A DNA stretch of 31,214 bases from Caldithrix sp. (GTDB lineage: Bacteria > KSB1 > UBA2214 > DYKH01), in NCBI GenBank assembly GCA_020722685.1, contig DYKH01000034.1, positions 2,829-34,042 on the forward strand, given 5' to 3'. The number at the start of each line of letters is the position of its first letter. Position 1 is the stretch's first letter. Position numbers and translations under genes: made by a program. Shown here piece by piece: positions 6,191 through 14,113 of the stretch. The notes below the pieces were generated by a model that was given only the letters and a program-made list of their open reading frames with translations, made no database searches and was not told where the DNA came from.

Positions 6191-7396
6191 GTGAAATACT
6201 TCCGTGCTACAACAGCGTTGATCATATTCATGCTGGTCATCACCGGCTCCATCCTGGCGTTGGACTCCGGCGAGGTGGAAAACGACGCTCCGCAACAGAA
6301 AGAGTTGGCGTCGCTGCGCCAAGAGATAGAAAAGTACGAGCAACAGCTATCGCAAAAGAAGGCCAAAGAGGCGAACATTGTCAATCTCATCGCCAACCTC
6401 GATCGCGAAATAGACACCGCAACCGGATACCTGCGAACCCTGAAAAAAGACATTCGCCAGCGCGAAAGACAAGTCAATCGTTACAGCTCCGAAATCTCGG
6501 CTACCGCAAAAGAGATCGAGGAGCTCAAGGCGCTGATCAAGAAAAGAATCGTTAGTTTTTACAAGCATGGTCGAGTGCGGGAAATCGAGCTTTTGTTGAA
6601 AAGTAAGTCCCTGACGCAAATCAAAGTTTGGATGCGGTACCAGAAGCTGATTGCGGAGAATGATCGGCGCAACTATCAGTCGCTGATCGAAAAGCAGAAG
6701 CTACTTGAAGACCAACAGAATCTCCTTCGTCTTGAGATAGGCGAAAAAGACCGGCGCATGAGAGAGCAACAATTGGAGGAGCGCCGGCTCAAATCGAGTC
6801 GTGAGAAGCGCAGCAAATATCTCGCGGCCATTCGCAACGATCAAAAGGTTCTTAAGCAGCATCTCGAGGAAATCAAGAGAGCTGAACAGCAGATTTTGTC
6901 ATTCATTGCCAAGGCAGAGGAACAGCGACTCACAGAAAAGATGCGCCGGCCTGTTACTCAAGGCAGCATCGAGAGACCGCCGGATCGATCACACAAATTT
7001 GCAGCGTTAAGAGGAAAGCTGTTATGGCCGACTCAAGGGACGGTGGTCACACATTTTGGCCGGCAAAAGCATCCCGCGCTCAATACCATAACCGAGAATC
7101 TCGGCATCGAGATCAAGGCCAAGCTTGGAGCGCCGGTTAAAGTTGTCGACGATGGGCAGGTGCAAACCATCACTTGGCAGCGCGGGCGAGGCAATATCGT
7201 CATCATCAGTCACGACGATGGCTATTATACCGTCTACACCCATTTGGCAGAGATCGAGGTCAATTTGCAGCAACAAGTCAAGCAAGGTCAGGTGATCGGT
7301 ACGGTCGGCGATTCCGGCTCCATAAACGGACCGATACTACACTTTCAGATTTGGAAAAACACGAGCAATCTGAATCCGGAAGATTGGCTAACATAA
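6191..7396 (+). CDS. EnvC/NlpD-like murein hydrolase activator with degenerate LytM domain
   Basis: A 401-residue exported protein. It has an N-terminal signal peptide (hydrophobic 8-23), a long charged coiled coil (about 35-250), and a C-terminal M23/LytM domain (about 275-395). Compared with active M23 peptidases, the HxxxD zinc motif reads N303-LGI-E307. The later HxH motif reads I382-L-H384, so the first of its two histidines is gone. Only His351 (in YTHL) and His384 remain. That pattern matches EnvC, which does not cut peptidoglycan itself but activates amidases during cell separation. The amidase is not in the window. The only start I can support is GTG at 6191: no ATG or GTG lies upstream in frame before a stop at 6134. 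No ribosome binding site is visible. Confidence 0.88.
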   Translation: MKYFRATTALIIFMLVITGSILALDSGEVENDAPQQKELASLRQEIEKYEQQLSQKKAKEANIVNLIANLDREIDTATGYLRTLKKDIRQRERQVNRYSSEISATAKEIEELKALIKKRIVSFYKHGRVREIELLLKSKSLTQIKVWMRYQKLIAENDRRNYQSLIEKQKLLEDQQNLLRLEIGEKDRRMREQQLEERRLKSSREKRSKYLAAIRNDQKVLKQHLEEIKRAEQQILSFIAKAEEQRLTEKMRRPVTQGSIERPPDRSHKFAALRGKLLWPTQGTVVTHFGRQKHPALNTITENLGIEIKAKLGAPVKVVDDGQVQTITWQRGRGNIVIISHDDGYYTVYTHLAEIEVNLQQQVKQGQVIGTVGDSGSINGPILHFQIWKNTSNLNPEDWLT

Positions 7397-7416
7397 CGAG
7401 GACTGAGAGGGCCACC

Positions 7417-7722
7417 ATTGTTGCTGTTCCGAAAACTATAAGGGAGAAATTTGGGGAGGACGGAAGCGAAGAATTCGTGAAATTTCTTAACGTTTCTATG
7501 GACCTCAAAGGCTAGGAAATTATTCGCGAAGAATCGCACGAGCATAAGAAATAAGAGCTAAATTTTGAGAGAAAACTTGGCGACACTGGATCGCGTCTTT
7601 CCAATGCGATTGAACGGTCCAAAGCTGCCATTATCAAATGGATGTTTGTTTTTTGGACTGGAACCGTGATTACCATCTTAGGCCGGCTTTTCGGCTTCCT
7701 AAGGCCATTTCTCGGGAAATGA
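7417..7722 (+). pseudogene. Remnant of a coiled-coil, C-terminally membrane-anchored protein
   Basis: One reading frame runs 101 codons with two internal stops, TAG at 7513 and TAA at 7552, and no frameshift. It reads as VPKTIREKFGEDGSEEFVKF, then, past the stops, a charged stretch with NFERKLG, then KWMFVFWTGTVITILGRLFG and an arginine-rich end. This resembles short coiled-coil proteins with one C-terminal membrane segment (DUF1640/CCDC90-like), known from general family knowledge. The codon where the start is expected is ATT at 7417, with GAGAGG upstream, so the start may be lost too. The remaining 155 bases up to 7877 show nothing I can identify. Confidence 0.7.
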
Positions 7723-7877
7723 TGGCCTCCGATAATAGTCCAAAGAAGCAACTTTCATGAGTACGGACCAATTCCCAATCTCGCGTGGCATGACATAGGG
7801 CACAGGAAGTTATGCACTGTCATTCTCCCAGCAAACCCGAAGTTGGATGAAAACCCGCATGTTGTTGGAATGAACCA

Positions 7878-8978
7878 ATGAGTCTTGATCGCATAATAGG
7901 GCAAAAGCGTCCAAAAGAAATCCTACAGCGTGCTTTAGAGCATCAACGTGTGCCGCATGCTTACCTTTTCAACGGGCCGGTTGGCGTAGGGAAAGAGGCG
8001 TTGGCCATCGAGCTCGCCAAGGCGCTTTTTTGCGAAGCCGAAGGGCAAAAGCCCTGCGACACTTGTTCGGCATGCCGTCGGGTAGGGGCTTTTAACCACC
8101 CGGATTTTGTCTACATCTTTCCAATGCCCAAAACTGCCAGCGTCGAAGAAGAACGCGAAATATTGGAAAGCTTGAGTCAAGAGCCCTACGCGCGCAAAAA
8201 GCCGTGGGCCAACCCGACGATCAGCATCGATAAAATCCGGGAGTTGCGCCATATTAGCACCCTCAAGCCGTTAGAGGGTTTGCGGGTGATAGTAATTGCC
8301 GAGGCAGATAAAATGACGCAGGAAGCAGCCAATTCTTTGCTGAAGATATTGGAAGAGCCGCCACCGGCTATGCATCTCATTCTGACCACAAGCCGGGCGA
8401 ACGCATTGTTGCCGACCATTGTCTCCCGTTGCCAGGAAATCCGTTTTGCGCTGCTTTCAGACCTTGACATCGAAACGGCCCTCATTGAAAAGAATCTGGT
8501 ATCGCCGGAAAAGGCGGGCCTCATCGCCCGCATCTCGCAAGGCAGCTTTAGCCGAGCCTTAGAATGGATCGAGGAAGATTTGGAAGATCGCCGCAACAGT
8601 GTGGTTGATTTCATGCGCGCCTGCCTCAAGGACGATCTCTCACAAATTGAATTTGTCGAGGAATTGGCACGTAAATACGATAAGCGAATCATCAAAGACA
8701 TTCTTGCATTGACGCTGGTTTGGCTACGTGACGCACTGGTCATCGTCAGCACTCCTAGTATACAGCCTGCTTCACAGCGGCAAATTGTCAACATAGACAT
8801 GCTGGATACATTGGCAAAATTTGCGACAGCCTTTGACAGGATCGATTTCGAGGAGGCGTTTCTGACGATTGAAAGGTCCATCGAGCTGATTGACCGGAAC
8901 GTTCAGCTTAATCTCATTCTCATCGTCTTGCTGGCGCGGTTACAAAGGCTGCTGGTTTTAAAAGGTAAGGCAAAATGA
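7878..8978 (+). CDS. holB: DNA polymerase III delta' subunit
   Basis: The clamp-loader subunit that helps place the sliding clamp at replication forks. The 366-residue protein has the AAA+ P-loop region GPVGVGKE (33-40), a zinc module (Cys52, Cys60, Cys63, Cys66), the LKILEEPP motif (155-162) and the SRC arginine-finger motif (183-185). The P-loop ends in Glu instead of Thr or Ser, as expected for a subunit that does not hydrolyse ATP. The C-terminal helical collar domain follows. The ATG at 7878 has only a weak GGAA upstream. The last four bases overlap the ricT start (ATGA), so the pair is translationally coupled. The same holB-ricT (yaaT) neighbourhood is known in Bacillus subtilis. Confidence 0.93.
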   Translation: MSLDRIIGQKRPKEILQRALEHQRVPHAYLFNGPVGVGKEALAIELAKALFCEAEGQKPCDTCSACRRVGAFNHPDFVYIFPMPKTASVEEEREILESLSQEPYARKKPWANPTISIDKIRELRHISTLKPLEGLRVIVIAEADKMTQEAANSLLKILEEPPPAMHLILTTSRANALLPTIVSRCQEIRFALLSDLDIETALIEKNLVSPEKAGLIARISQGSFSRALEWIEEDLEDRRNSVVDFMRACLKDDLSQIEFVEELARKYDKRIIKDILALTLVWLRDALVIVSTPSIQPASQRQIVNIDMLDTLAKFATAFDRIDFEEAFLTIERSIELIDRNVQLNLILIVLLARLQRLLVLKGKAK

Positions 8979-9790
8979 TCGAGATCGTGTTTAAAGGGGA
9001 GCGCAAGGAGCTCTACGATAATCCGCAGCAGTTCCCTTTTGTTGTGGGCGATTATGTAATCGTGGAAGCGGAAAAGGGCGAGGATTTGGGGATCGTCAAT
9101 CAAGTCGGTTCCATGCTCGAACGCAAAAAGACCGAGGGCAAGATCCGAAACATCTTGCGCAAGCCTACCGCCAAGGATTTGGAAATCTATCGAGACAACC
9201 GCGTGAAAGAATTCGACGCCTATCAACTCTGCCGTCGCAAAATCGCCGATCGCGGTTTGGAAATGAAGCTGGTGGACGTGGAGTTTCAGTTCGACGGCAA
9301 CAAGATTACCTTTTACTTTACAGCGGAGAAACGCATCGACTTTCGCGAATTGGTGAAAGAGCTGGCAGCTATCTACAAAGTCCGCATTGAGCTGCGACAA
9401 ATTGGCGTCAGGGATGAAGCGAAACGAATCGGCGGTTATGGCGTTTGCGGGCGCAAGCTATGTTGCACGACTTTTTTAAAAGAATTCGAGCCCATCACCA
9501 CGCAATGCGCTAAGGAACAGAACCTGCCCTTGAATCCGCAAAAACTTTCCGGCATCTGCGGGCGCTTACTCTGTTGCTTGATGTACGAGCGCGAGTTTTA
9601 CCAACGGCAGACAGAGCGACTGCCCGCGATCAATAGCCGCTATTTGACAACTCAAGGTGAAGGGACGGTCGTCAGCGTGGACGTTTTCAGAGAGACGGCC
9701 ACCCTGCAATTCGCTGAAGAAAAAAGAGAAGTTTATGGCATCGACGAATTGGCTCACTGCAAGAAGATAGAGGTGCCCCAACAGAGCTAA
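8975..9790 (+). CDS. ricT: PSP1-domain iron-sulfur protein RicT (YaaT)
   Basis: A 271-residue PSP1-family protein. The cysteine-rich centre is diagnostic: GVCGRKLCC (156-164) and GICGRLLCCLMYE (193-205), plus Cys178 between them. In Bacillus subtilis RicT these cysteines help bind [4Fe-4S] clusters in the Ric complex, which works with RNase Y on mRNA processing. Whether partner proteins exist here cannot be seen. An N-terminal region with KGEDLGIV is also typical. The start ATG overlaps the holB stop by four bases. A gap of about 190 bases without a gene follows, containing a TTGACA at 9836-9841 but no convincing -10. Confidence 0.92.
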   Translation: MIEIVFKGERKELYDNPQQFPFVVGDYVIVEAEKGEDLGIVNQVGSMLERKKTEGKIRNILRKPTAKDLEIYRDNRVKEFDAYQLCRRKIADRGLEMKLVDVEFQFDGNKITFYFTAEKRIDFRELVKELAAIYKVRIELRQIGVRDEAKRIGGYGVCGRKLCCTTFLKEFEPITTQCAKEQNLPLNPQKLSGICGRLLCCLMYEREFYQRQTERLPAINSRYLTTQGEGTVVSVDVFRETATLQFAEEKREVYGIDELAHCKKIEVPQQS

Positions 9791-9979
9791 TCCTTCCGGC
9801 AAAATCTCATGCGCTTGATTTTGAGATAATGGGGACTTGACACAAGCCTGTCGCGACCGCACAGCCCACTACATCTCTTTTCTGCGCCATTTTCAGGCCA
9901 GACAATTGCCTCAGAGTCGGCAACTGCGACCGTTGCGCTTTTCCCAAGACAACTTTTGAAGGAAGCGAAACAAATCATT

Positions 9980-12049
9980 ATGGAAATCGAAGAGAACTTT
10001 CGACGAATATTAGTAACCAGTGCATTACCTTATGCCAATGGCCCCATTCATCTGGGTCACCTTGCCGGCGCCTACCTTCCGGCTGACATTTACGTACGCT
10101 ATCAGCGACTCAAGAAGCGCGACGTGGTCTATATCTGCGGCTCCGATGAGCACGGCGTTCCGATCACTATCGCCGCCGATCGCAAAGGCGTCCAGCCACA
10201 AGACATTGTGGATGAATTCCATTTTCGCATCAAGAAATCGTTTGAGCAGTTCGGGATGTCCTTCGACTATTACGGCCGCACCAGCTCACCAACACACCGG
10301 CGGACCTCACAGGAGATTTTTCTGCGCCTGCAGGAAAAAGGCGTGTTCAAGAAAAAAATTGAAAAGCAGCTTTATGACGAAAAAGCCAAGATGTTCCTTC
10401 CGGACCGCTACGTCAAGGGCACTTGTCCGATATGCTCCTATACAGAAGCCTATGGCGACCAATGCGAGAAATGCGGCTCGTCGCTCTCCGCCGCCGATCT
10501 GATCGATCCGCATAGCACTCTCTCCGGCGAGCGACCGGTCTATAAAGAGACGTTGCATTGGTTTCTACCATTAGGGGAATTTCAGCAGCAGCTCAGTCGT
10601 TGGCTTGGAAGCAAGTCGTATTGGAAGCCGAACGTGCTGGGCCAGGTACAGAGCTGGATGCAGGCCGGCTTATCGGATCGGGCAGTGACCAGAGACCTTG
10701 CCTGGGGCGTGCCCGTGCCCTTGGCGGAAGCCGAAGGCAAGGTGCTCTATGTTTGGTTTGACGCACCCATCGGCTATATTTCCGCTACCAAGGAATGGGC
10801 CGAGCAAAAGGGTGACCCGGAGCTTTGGAAAAAGTATTGGCAGGACCAAGGAACGCGACTGGTGCATTTCATCGGCAAGGATAACATCGTCTTCCATTGC
10901 ATTATGTTCCCGGCCACGCTCATGGCTCACGGCGATTATGTTTTGCCGGATAACGTGCCGGCTAATGAATTCCTCAACCTGCAAGGCAACAAGCTCAGCA
11001 CCAGTCGCAATTACGCGGTTTGGCTGGAAGACTATTTGCGTAAATTCCCCGTCGATCCTTTGCGCTATTATCTCGCCACCAATGCGCCGGAAACCAAAGA
11101 TGCGGATTTCACCTGGCAGGAGTTTCAACAGCGCAACAACAGTGAGCTGGCAGACATCTTGGGAAATCTCATTAATCGGACGCTGACCTTTGCCAAAAGA
11201 CACTTTGCCGGAAGAGTCCCTTCGTGCGGCGCATTGGATGACCGAGATAGAGCGATGCTGGAAACATTGGCGCGGGCATCGACCAATGTCGGCGATCTCA
11301 TTGAGACCTTTGAGTTCCGCAAGGCAGTCAATGCCGTGATGGACATCGCCAGGGCGGCCAACAAATATTTCAACGATCAGGAACCTTGGCGCACGGTGAA
11401 TAAGGAAAAGAGCAAATGTGCAACTACCATTAACATTTGCATTCAGGCGGCGCAAACTTTGGCCGTGCTCATGGAGCCTGTTCTGCCCTTCTCTGCAGAA
11501 AAGGTTTGGAGCATGCTGGGTCATTCCACCAGCGTTCACGAGCAGCGTTGGGAAGATGCTGGCAGATTGCTATTACCGGCAGGGCATGAGTTGGGAAAAG
11601 TTTATATTTTGTTTCGGAAAATAGAAGACGATGAAATCAGACCGGAGATCGAACGCTTGGAAAAGATTGCCGCAGAATTGGAGAATAAGAACGAGAAGAA
11701 GACGACTCCCGCAGAGGAAAAGCGAAGGCTGTCCTATGCCGACTTTAGCAAAGTTGAGCTGCGAGTAGCTCGCGTGTTGAAAGCAGAGAAAGTCGAAAAA
11801 GCGGATAAGTTGCTGAAGCTGCAAATCGAGGTCGGCGGCGAAGAACGCCAAATCGTGGCAGGAGTGGCGCAGCACTATTCTCCCGTTGATCTCGAAGGGA
11901 AGCTAATCGTCCTTGTTGCGAATTTGGAGCCGGCAAAGATTCGAGGCTTGGAGTCGAATGGCATGCTGTTAGCCGCTGAAGATGCTGAGGGTCATTTGAG
12001 CCTGTTAACCGTGGACAAACCGATTGCCGCTGGCGCCAAAGTCAAGTGA
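9980..12049 (+). CDS. metG: Methionyl-tRNA synthetase
   Basis: Charges tRNA(Met). The 689-residue class I synthetase shows the HIGH-type motif HLGH (24-27), a zinc-binding knuckle with Cys149, Cys152, Cys162 and Cys165, the KLSTS version of KMSKS (338-342), an anticodon-binding helical domain, and a C-terminal EMAP/Trbp111-like tRNA-binding domain (about 590-689, beginning YADFSKVELRVARVL). Such a fused C-terminal domain supports dimerisation in bacterial MetRS. I start at ATG 9980, just before the catalytic fold; a TTG at 9956 is in frame but unsupported. The stop codon overlaps a possible GTG start of tatD (GTGA), so the two are read together. Confidence 0.96.
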   Translation: MEIEENFRRILVTSALPYANGPIHLGHLAGAYLPADIYVRYQRLKKRDVVYICGSDEHGVPITIAADRKGVQPQDIVDEFHFRIKKSFEQFGMSFDYYGRTSSPTHRRTSQEIFLRLQEKGVFKKKIEKQLYDEKAKMFLPDRYVKGTCPICSYTEAYGDQCEKCGSSLSAADLIDPHSTLSGERPVYKETLHWFLPLGEFQQQLSRWLGSKSYWKPNVLGQVQSWMQAGLSDRAVTRDLAWGVPVPLAEAEGKVLYVWFDAPIGYISATKEWAEQKGDPELWKKYWQDQGTRLVHFIGKDNIVFHCIMFPATLMAHGDYVLPDNVPANEFLNLQGNKLSTSRNYAVWLEDYLRKFPVDPLRYYLATNAPETKDADFTWQEFQQRNNSELADILGNLINRTLTFAKRHFAGRVPSCGALDDRDRAMLETLARASTNVGDLIETFEFRKAVNAVMDIARAANKYFNDQEPWRTVNKEKSKCATTINICIQAAQTLAVLMEPVLPFSAEKVWSMLGHSTSVHEQRWEDAGRLLLPAGHELGKVYILFRKIEDDEIRPEIERLEKIAAELENKNEKKTTPAEEKRRLSYADFSKVELRVARVLKAEKVEKADKLLKLQIEVGGEERQIVAGVAQHYSPVDLEGKLIVLVANLEPAKIRGLESNGMLLAAEDAEGHLSLLTVDKPIAAGAKVK

Positions 12050-12054
12050 ACGTC

Positions 12055-12840
12055 ATGATCATCGATACCCACGCGCATTTGGGTTTTTCGCAGTTTGATG
12101 CCGATTTGGAAGACGTGATTCTTCGTGCTCACGAAGCAGACGTGAACGGCATCATCAACATCGGCACGGATTTGAAAACCTCGCAAAAGTCTGTCGCCAT
12201 CGCCGAGGCGCATGAAAACGTCTACGCGGCGGTGGGCATTCATCCGCACGATGCCGCTGAAGCGAACGAAGAAGATTTCGAGAAACTGAAGTCGCTGTTG
12301 GATCACCCCAAAGTCGTTGCCATTGGCGAAGTCGGCTTGGATTTCTACCGTAATCTCTCGCCACCGGACGTCCAACGGCGCGTATTCCGCACGTTTCTTG
12401 ACTGGGCCAAGGAGACTTCTAAACCGCTGGTCATCCACACGCGCGAGGCGGAAGATGACATTTTGGCCATTCTGCAGGATCGCGGTAAATCCGGCTGGCG
12501 CGGGGTGTTCCACTGCTTTCCCGGCGATGAGCGCCTGGCGGACAAGGTGATCAATCTCGGTTTCCACATATCGTTTACCGGAACCATCACCTTCAAGAAC
12601 TCCCGTTCTGCCGAAGTACTGCGGCACGTGCCGCTGGAAAAACTGTTGGTGGAGACGGATTGTCCGTTCATGGCCCCGGTGCCGCATCGTGGGAAGCGCA
12701 ACGAGCCAGCTTTTGCCCAATTGGTAGCGCAAAAGATCGCGGAGCTGAAAGGCGTTCCATTTGAGCAGGTTGCAAGACAAACGACGGAGAATGCAAAGAA
12801 TTTGTTCGGGATTGCAATTACAGAGAGAGAATTGAAATAA
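12055..12840 (+). CDS. TatD-family metal-dependent hydrolase/DNase
   Basis: A 261-residue TIM-barrel hydrolase. The metal-binding residues of the family are all visible: DTHAHL (4-9), GEVGLD with the bridging Glu, VIHTREA, VFHCF and VETDCPF. TatD proteins are Mg-dependent nucleases, and some act in D-tyrosyl-tRNA or RNA quality control; the exact substrate here is unknown. The ATG at 12055 gives the usual start MIIDTHAHL. A GTG at 12046 overlapping the metG stop is also possible. Its last 160 bases exist a second time, 890 bases downstream, so its present C-terminus (ending in ITERELK) may have come by recombination. Confidence 0.92.
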   Translation: MIIDTHAHLGFSQFDADLEDVILRAHEADVNGIINIGTDLKTSQKSVAIAEAHENVYAAVGIHPHDAAEANEEDFEKLKSLLDHPKVVAIGEVGLDFYRNLSPPDVQRRVFRTFLDWAKETSKPLVIHTREAEDDILAILQDRGKSGWRGVFHCFPGDERLADKVINLGFHISFTGTITFKNSRSAEVLRHVPLEKLLVETDCPFMAPVPHRGKRNEPAFAQLVAQKIAELKGVPFEQVARQTTENAKNLFGIAITERELK

Positions 12841-12856
12841 CATTCAGACTTGCGCA
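12679..12856 (+). repeat. Direct repeat, first copy: 3' end of intact tatD
   Basis: This stretch recurs at 13569-13746 in the same orientation with a constant 890-base offset and no gaps up to the stop codon. By direct comparison, 82 of 90 bases agree between 12721-12810 and 13611-13700. Similarity weakens in the last codons and carries on for about 16 bases past the stop (13 of 16). The two copies bracket the broken toxin-antitoxin pair. Confidence 0.85.
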
Positions 12857-12984
12857 TAAGAAGCTTTGGAAGAATTCCAAGCGCCACTTTGACAAGCCAT
12901 GTTCCTGGAGAATTGGCGCAATTCTGTGTGGCGTGCGAATCTCGAGGGCGTAAAAGTCCCAGGACGATAAGATTGAGGTACAAC

Positions 12985-13212
12985 ATAACTGAAACGGATG
13001 AGCTTACTGAAATGGCAGAATCATTGCCAATTGATCTCAAAATGCAGCTTATTGATAGACTGCGGAAAAGCTTGACTTCTTCCCAAAAGGAGATTGAAGA
13101 GCTATGGGCAGAAGAGGCGGAATCACGGGTGAGAGAGCTGAAAGAGGGGAAAGTAACCCCTGTTCCAGGCGAAGCTGTCTTCCAACGAGTTCATGAGCGG
13201 TTGGCCCCATGA
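12985..13212 (+). pseudogene. PF09720-type antitoxin with lost start codon
   Basis: Encodes a sequence typical of the short 'addiction module component' antitoxins. ELTEMAESLPIDLKMQLIDR is followed by IEELWAEEAESRVREL and KEGKVTPVPGEAVF, the family's hallmark end. Homologues begin a few residues before the first of these stretches. At exactly that place the codon is ATA (12985), with GAGGT properly spaced in front, so an ATG has probably mutated. An in-frame TTG at 12973 or the ATG at 13012 might still allow some translation, the latter losing about nine residues. Its stop overlaps the toxin ATG (ATGA at 13209), the normal arrangement. Broken or weakly expressed. Confidence 0.7.
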
Positions 13213-13502
13213 ATTTCTCGTTTCATCCTTTAGCCGAAATGGAATTCCATCAGGCAATAGATTACTAGCAGCGTAGCAGGCCAGGCCTGGGTGGTGAGTT
13301 TGCGAAAGAAGTTCATTTGACGATTGATCGCATCATAAATTACCCTAAGGCTTGGCCAAAGCTGACTGAAAACACCAGAAGATGTCTGACAAATAGGTTT
13401 CCGTACGGTGTGATATATCAAATCCATGAAGAAGAAATCTGTGTGATTGCTGTCATGCACTTGAACAGGCGACCTGACTATTGGAAAAGCCGACTAACGT
13501 AA
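13209..13502 (+). pseudogene. RelE/ParE-family toxin broken by a nonsense codon
   Basis: A full-length 97-codon frame of a RelE/ParE-type toxin with one in-frame TAG at codon 20 (13266-13268). It reads FSFHPLAEMEFHQAIDY, stop, then RPGLGGEFAKEV, AWPKLTENTRRCL, NRFPYGVIYQI and AVMHLNRRPDYWKSRL, which cover the family from end to end. Relatives usually have a second Tyr (DYY) where the stop sits, so a single base change TAT or TAC to TAG explains it. No frameshift is present, so decay is recent. A TTG at 13317 could restart translation but would yield only the C-terminal 61 residues. The toxin should be inactive. Confidence 0.85.
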
Positions 13503-13568
13503 TCGAAAACGGTTTGGAGGGTTCGCTGGCGGCAGGCTTTATGAAACACATGGCTTTTAAGAGTCTCC

Positions 13569-13746
13569 GTGCAACATTATGGCACTCGCGGCGAGTCTGT
13601 GTATGCTCAATTGGTGGCGCGAAAAATCGCAGAGCTGAAAGGCGTTCCATTTGAGTAGGTTGCAAAACAAACGACGGAGAATGCCAAGAATTTGTTCGGA
13701 ATTGCGGAATTGCAGAGGGCACCAAAATAGCACTCAGGCTTACGCA
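13569..13746 (+). pseudogene. Second, decayed copy of the tatD 3' end
   Basis: Read in the tatD frame this gives HYGTRGESVYAQLVARKIAE and onward, ending GIAELQRAPK and a TAG at 13728. It lines up with the last 54 codons of the intact gene at an offset of exactly 890 bases. A CAG in the intact gene is TAG here (13656-13658). The final seven codons differ from the intact copy, so this is not a fresh duplicate; it looks like another allele of the tatD tail. No start and no catalytic part are present. Confidence 0.8.
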
Positions 13747-13837
13747 GATAACAAATGGTGTGGGAAAAACTCCCAGCGACCTGGGAACTAGCAAATAGGG
13801 GAGAAAATGTTTTCAAGATTGATCCTTTAAGATAGGA

Positions 13838-14113
13838 ATGACAACCTTGAATCCAAGAGTGAAAGCAGTCAGACCTAATCCTGATTATACGATTCTATTG
13901 ACTTTTACCAATGGTGAGGTCAGACAATTTGATGTAAAGCCATACTTGGAATTTGGAGTATTCCGAGAATTGAAAAATGTCAGTGTATTCAACTCGGTTA
14001 AGCCTTTCTTGGGCAGCATTCAATGGGTGAACGGTCAGGATTTCGGTCCTGACACCTTATATTTGGAGAGCGTGCCAATTATTTCCTCCCCGATTCAACA
14101 GGTCGTTTCTTGA
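13838..14113 (+). CDS. DUF2442 domain protein
   Basis: A 91-residue cytoplasmic protein that matches DUF2442: NPRVKAVRPNPDYTILLTF, NGEVRQFDVKPYLEFGVF, and WVNGQDFGPDTLYLES near the end. The function of this family is not established. Members often sit beside DUF4160 or in toxin-antitoxin-like pairs, but no DUF4160 gene is present here. The ATG at 13838 has AGGA directly touching it. A TTG at 13847, giving the usual NPRVKAV start, has that AGGA at a better distance. The stop overlaps the rsmA start (TTGA), and the C-terminus past the conserved core is short. It stands just downstream of the broken toxin-antitoxin region and could belong to the same accessory insertion. Confidence 0.75.
   Translation: MTTLNPRVKAVRPNPDYTILLTFTNGEVRQFDVKPYLEFGVFRELKNVSVFNSVKPFLGSIQWVNGQDFGPDTLYLESVPIISSPIQQVVS

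Noticed and set aside
7417..7722. Stop-codon recoding (readthrough of TAG and TAA)
   Set aside because: TAG and TAA are both used as ordinary stops elsewhere in the window (TAA ends the envC-like gene and tatD), no recoding hairpin is seen, and two different stops in one short gene fit decay better.
7974..7997. Broken P-loop in DNA polymerase III delta'
   Set aside because: GKE instead of GKT/S is unremarkable because delta' does not act as the ATPase of the clamp loader.
9836..9841. TTGACA as a promoter for metG
   Set aside because: No acceptable -10 hexamer is found 16-18 bases further on.
10991..11005. KLSTS in place of KMSKS in MetRS
   Set aside because: Variants of this motif are common in active MetRS enzymes, and the rest of the active site is complete.
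11992..12843. A 283-codon minus-strand frame opposite tatD
   Set aside because: Antisense of a complete TatD protein with all metal-binding residues; no domain of its own.
13266..13268. UAG decoded as an amino acid in the toxin
   Set aside because: Only this one toxin would need it, and the duplicated tatD tail next door also has an internal TAG, which points to decay of the whole block.
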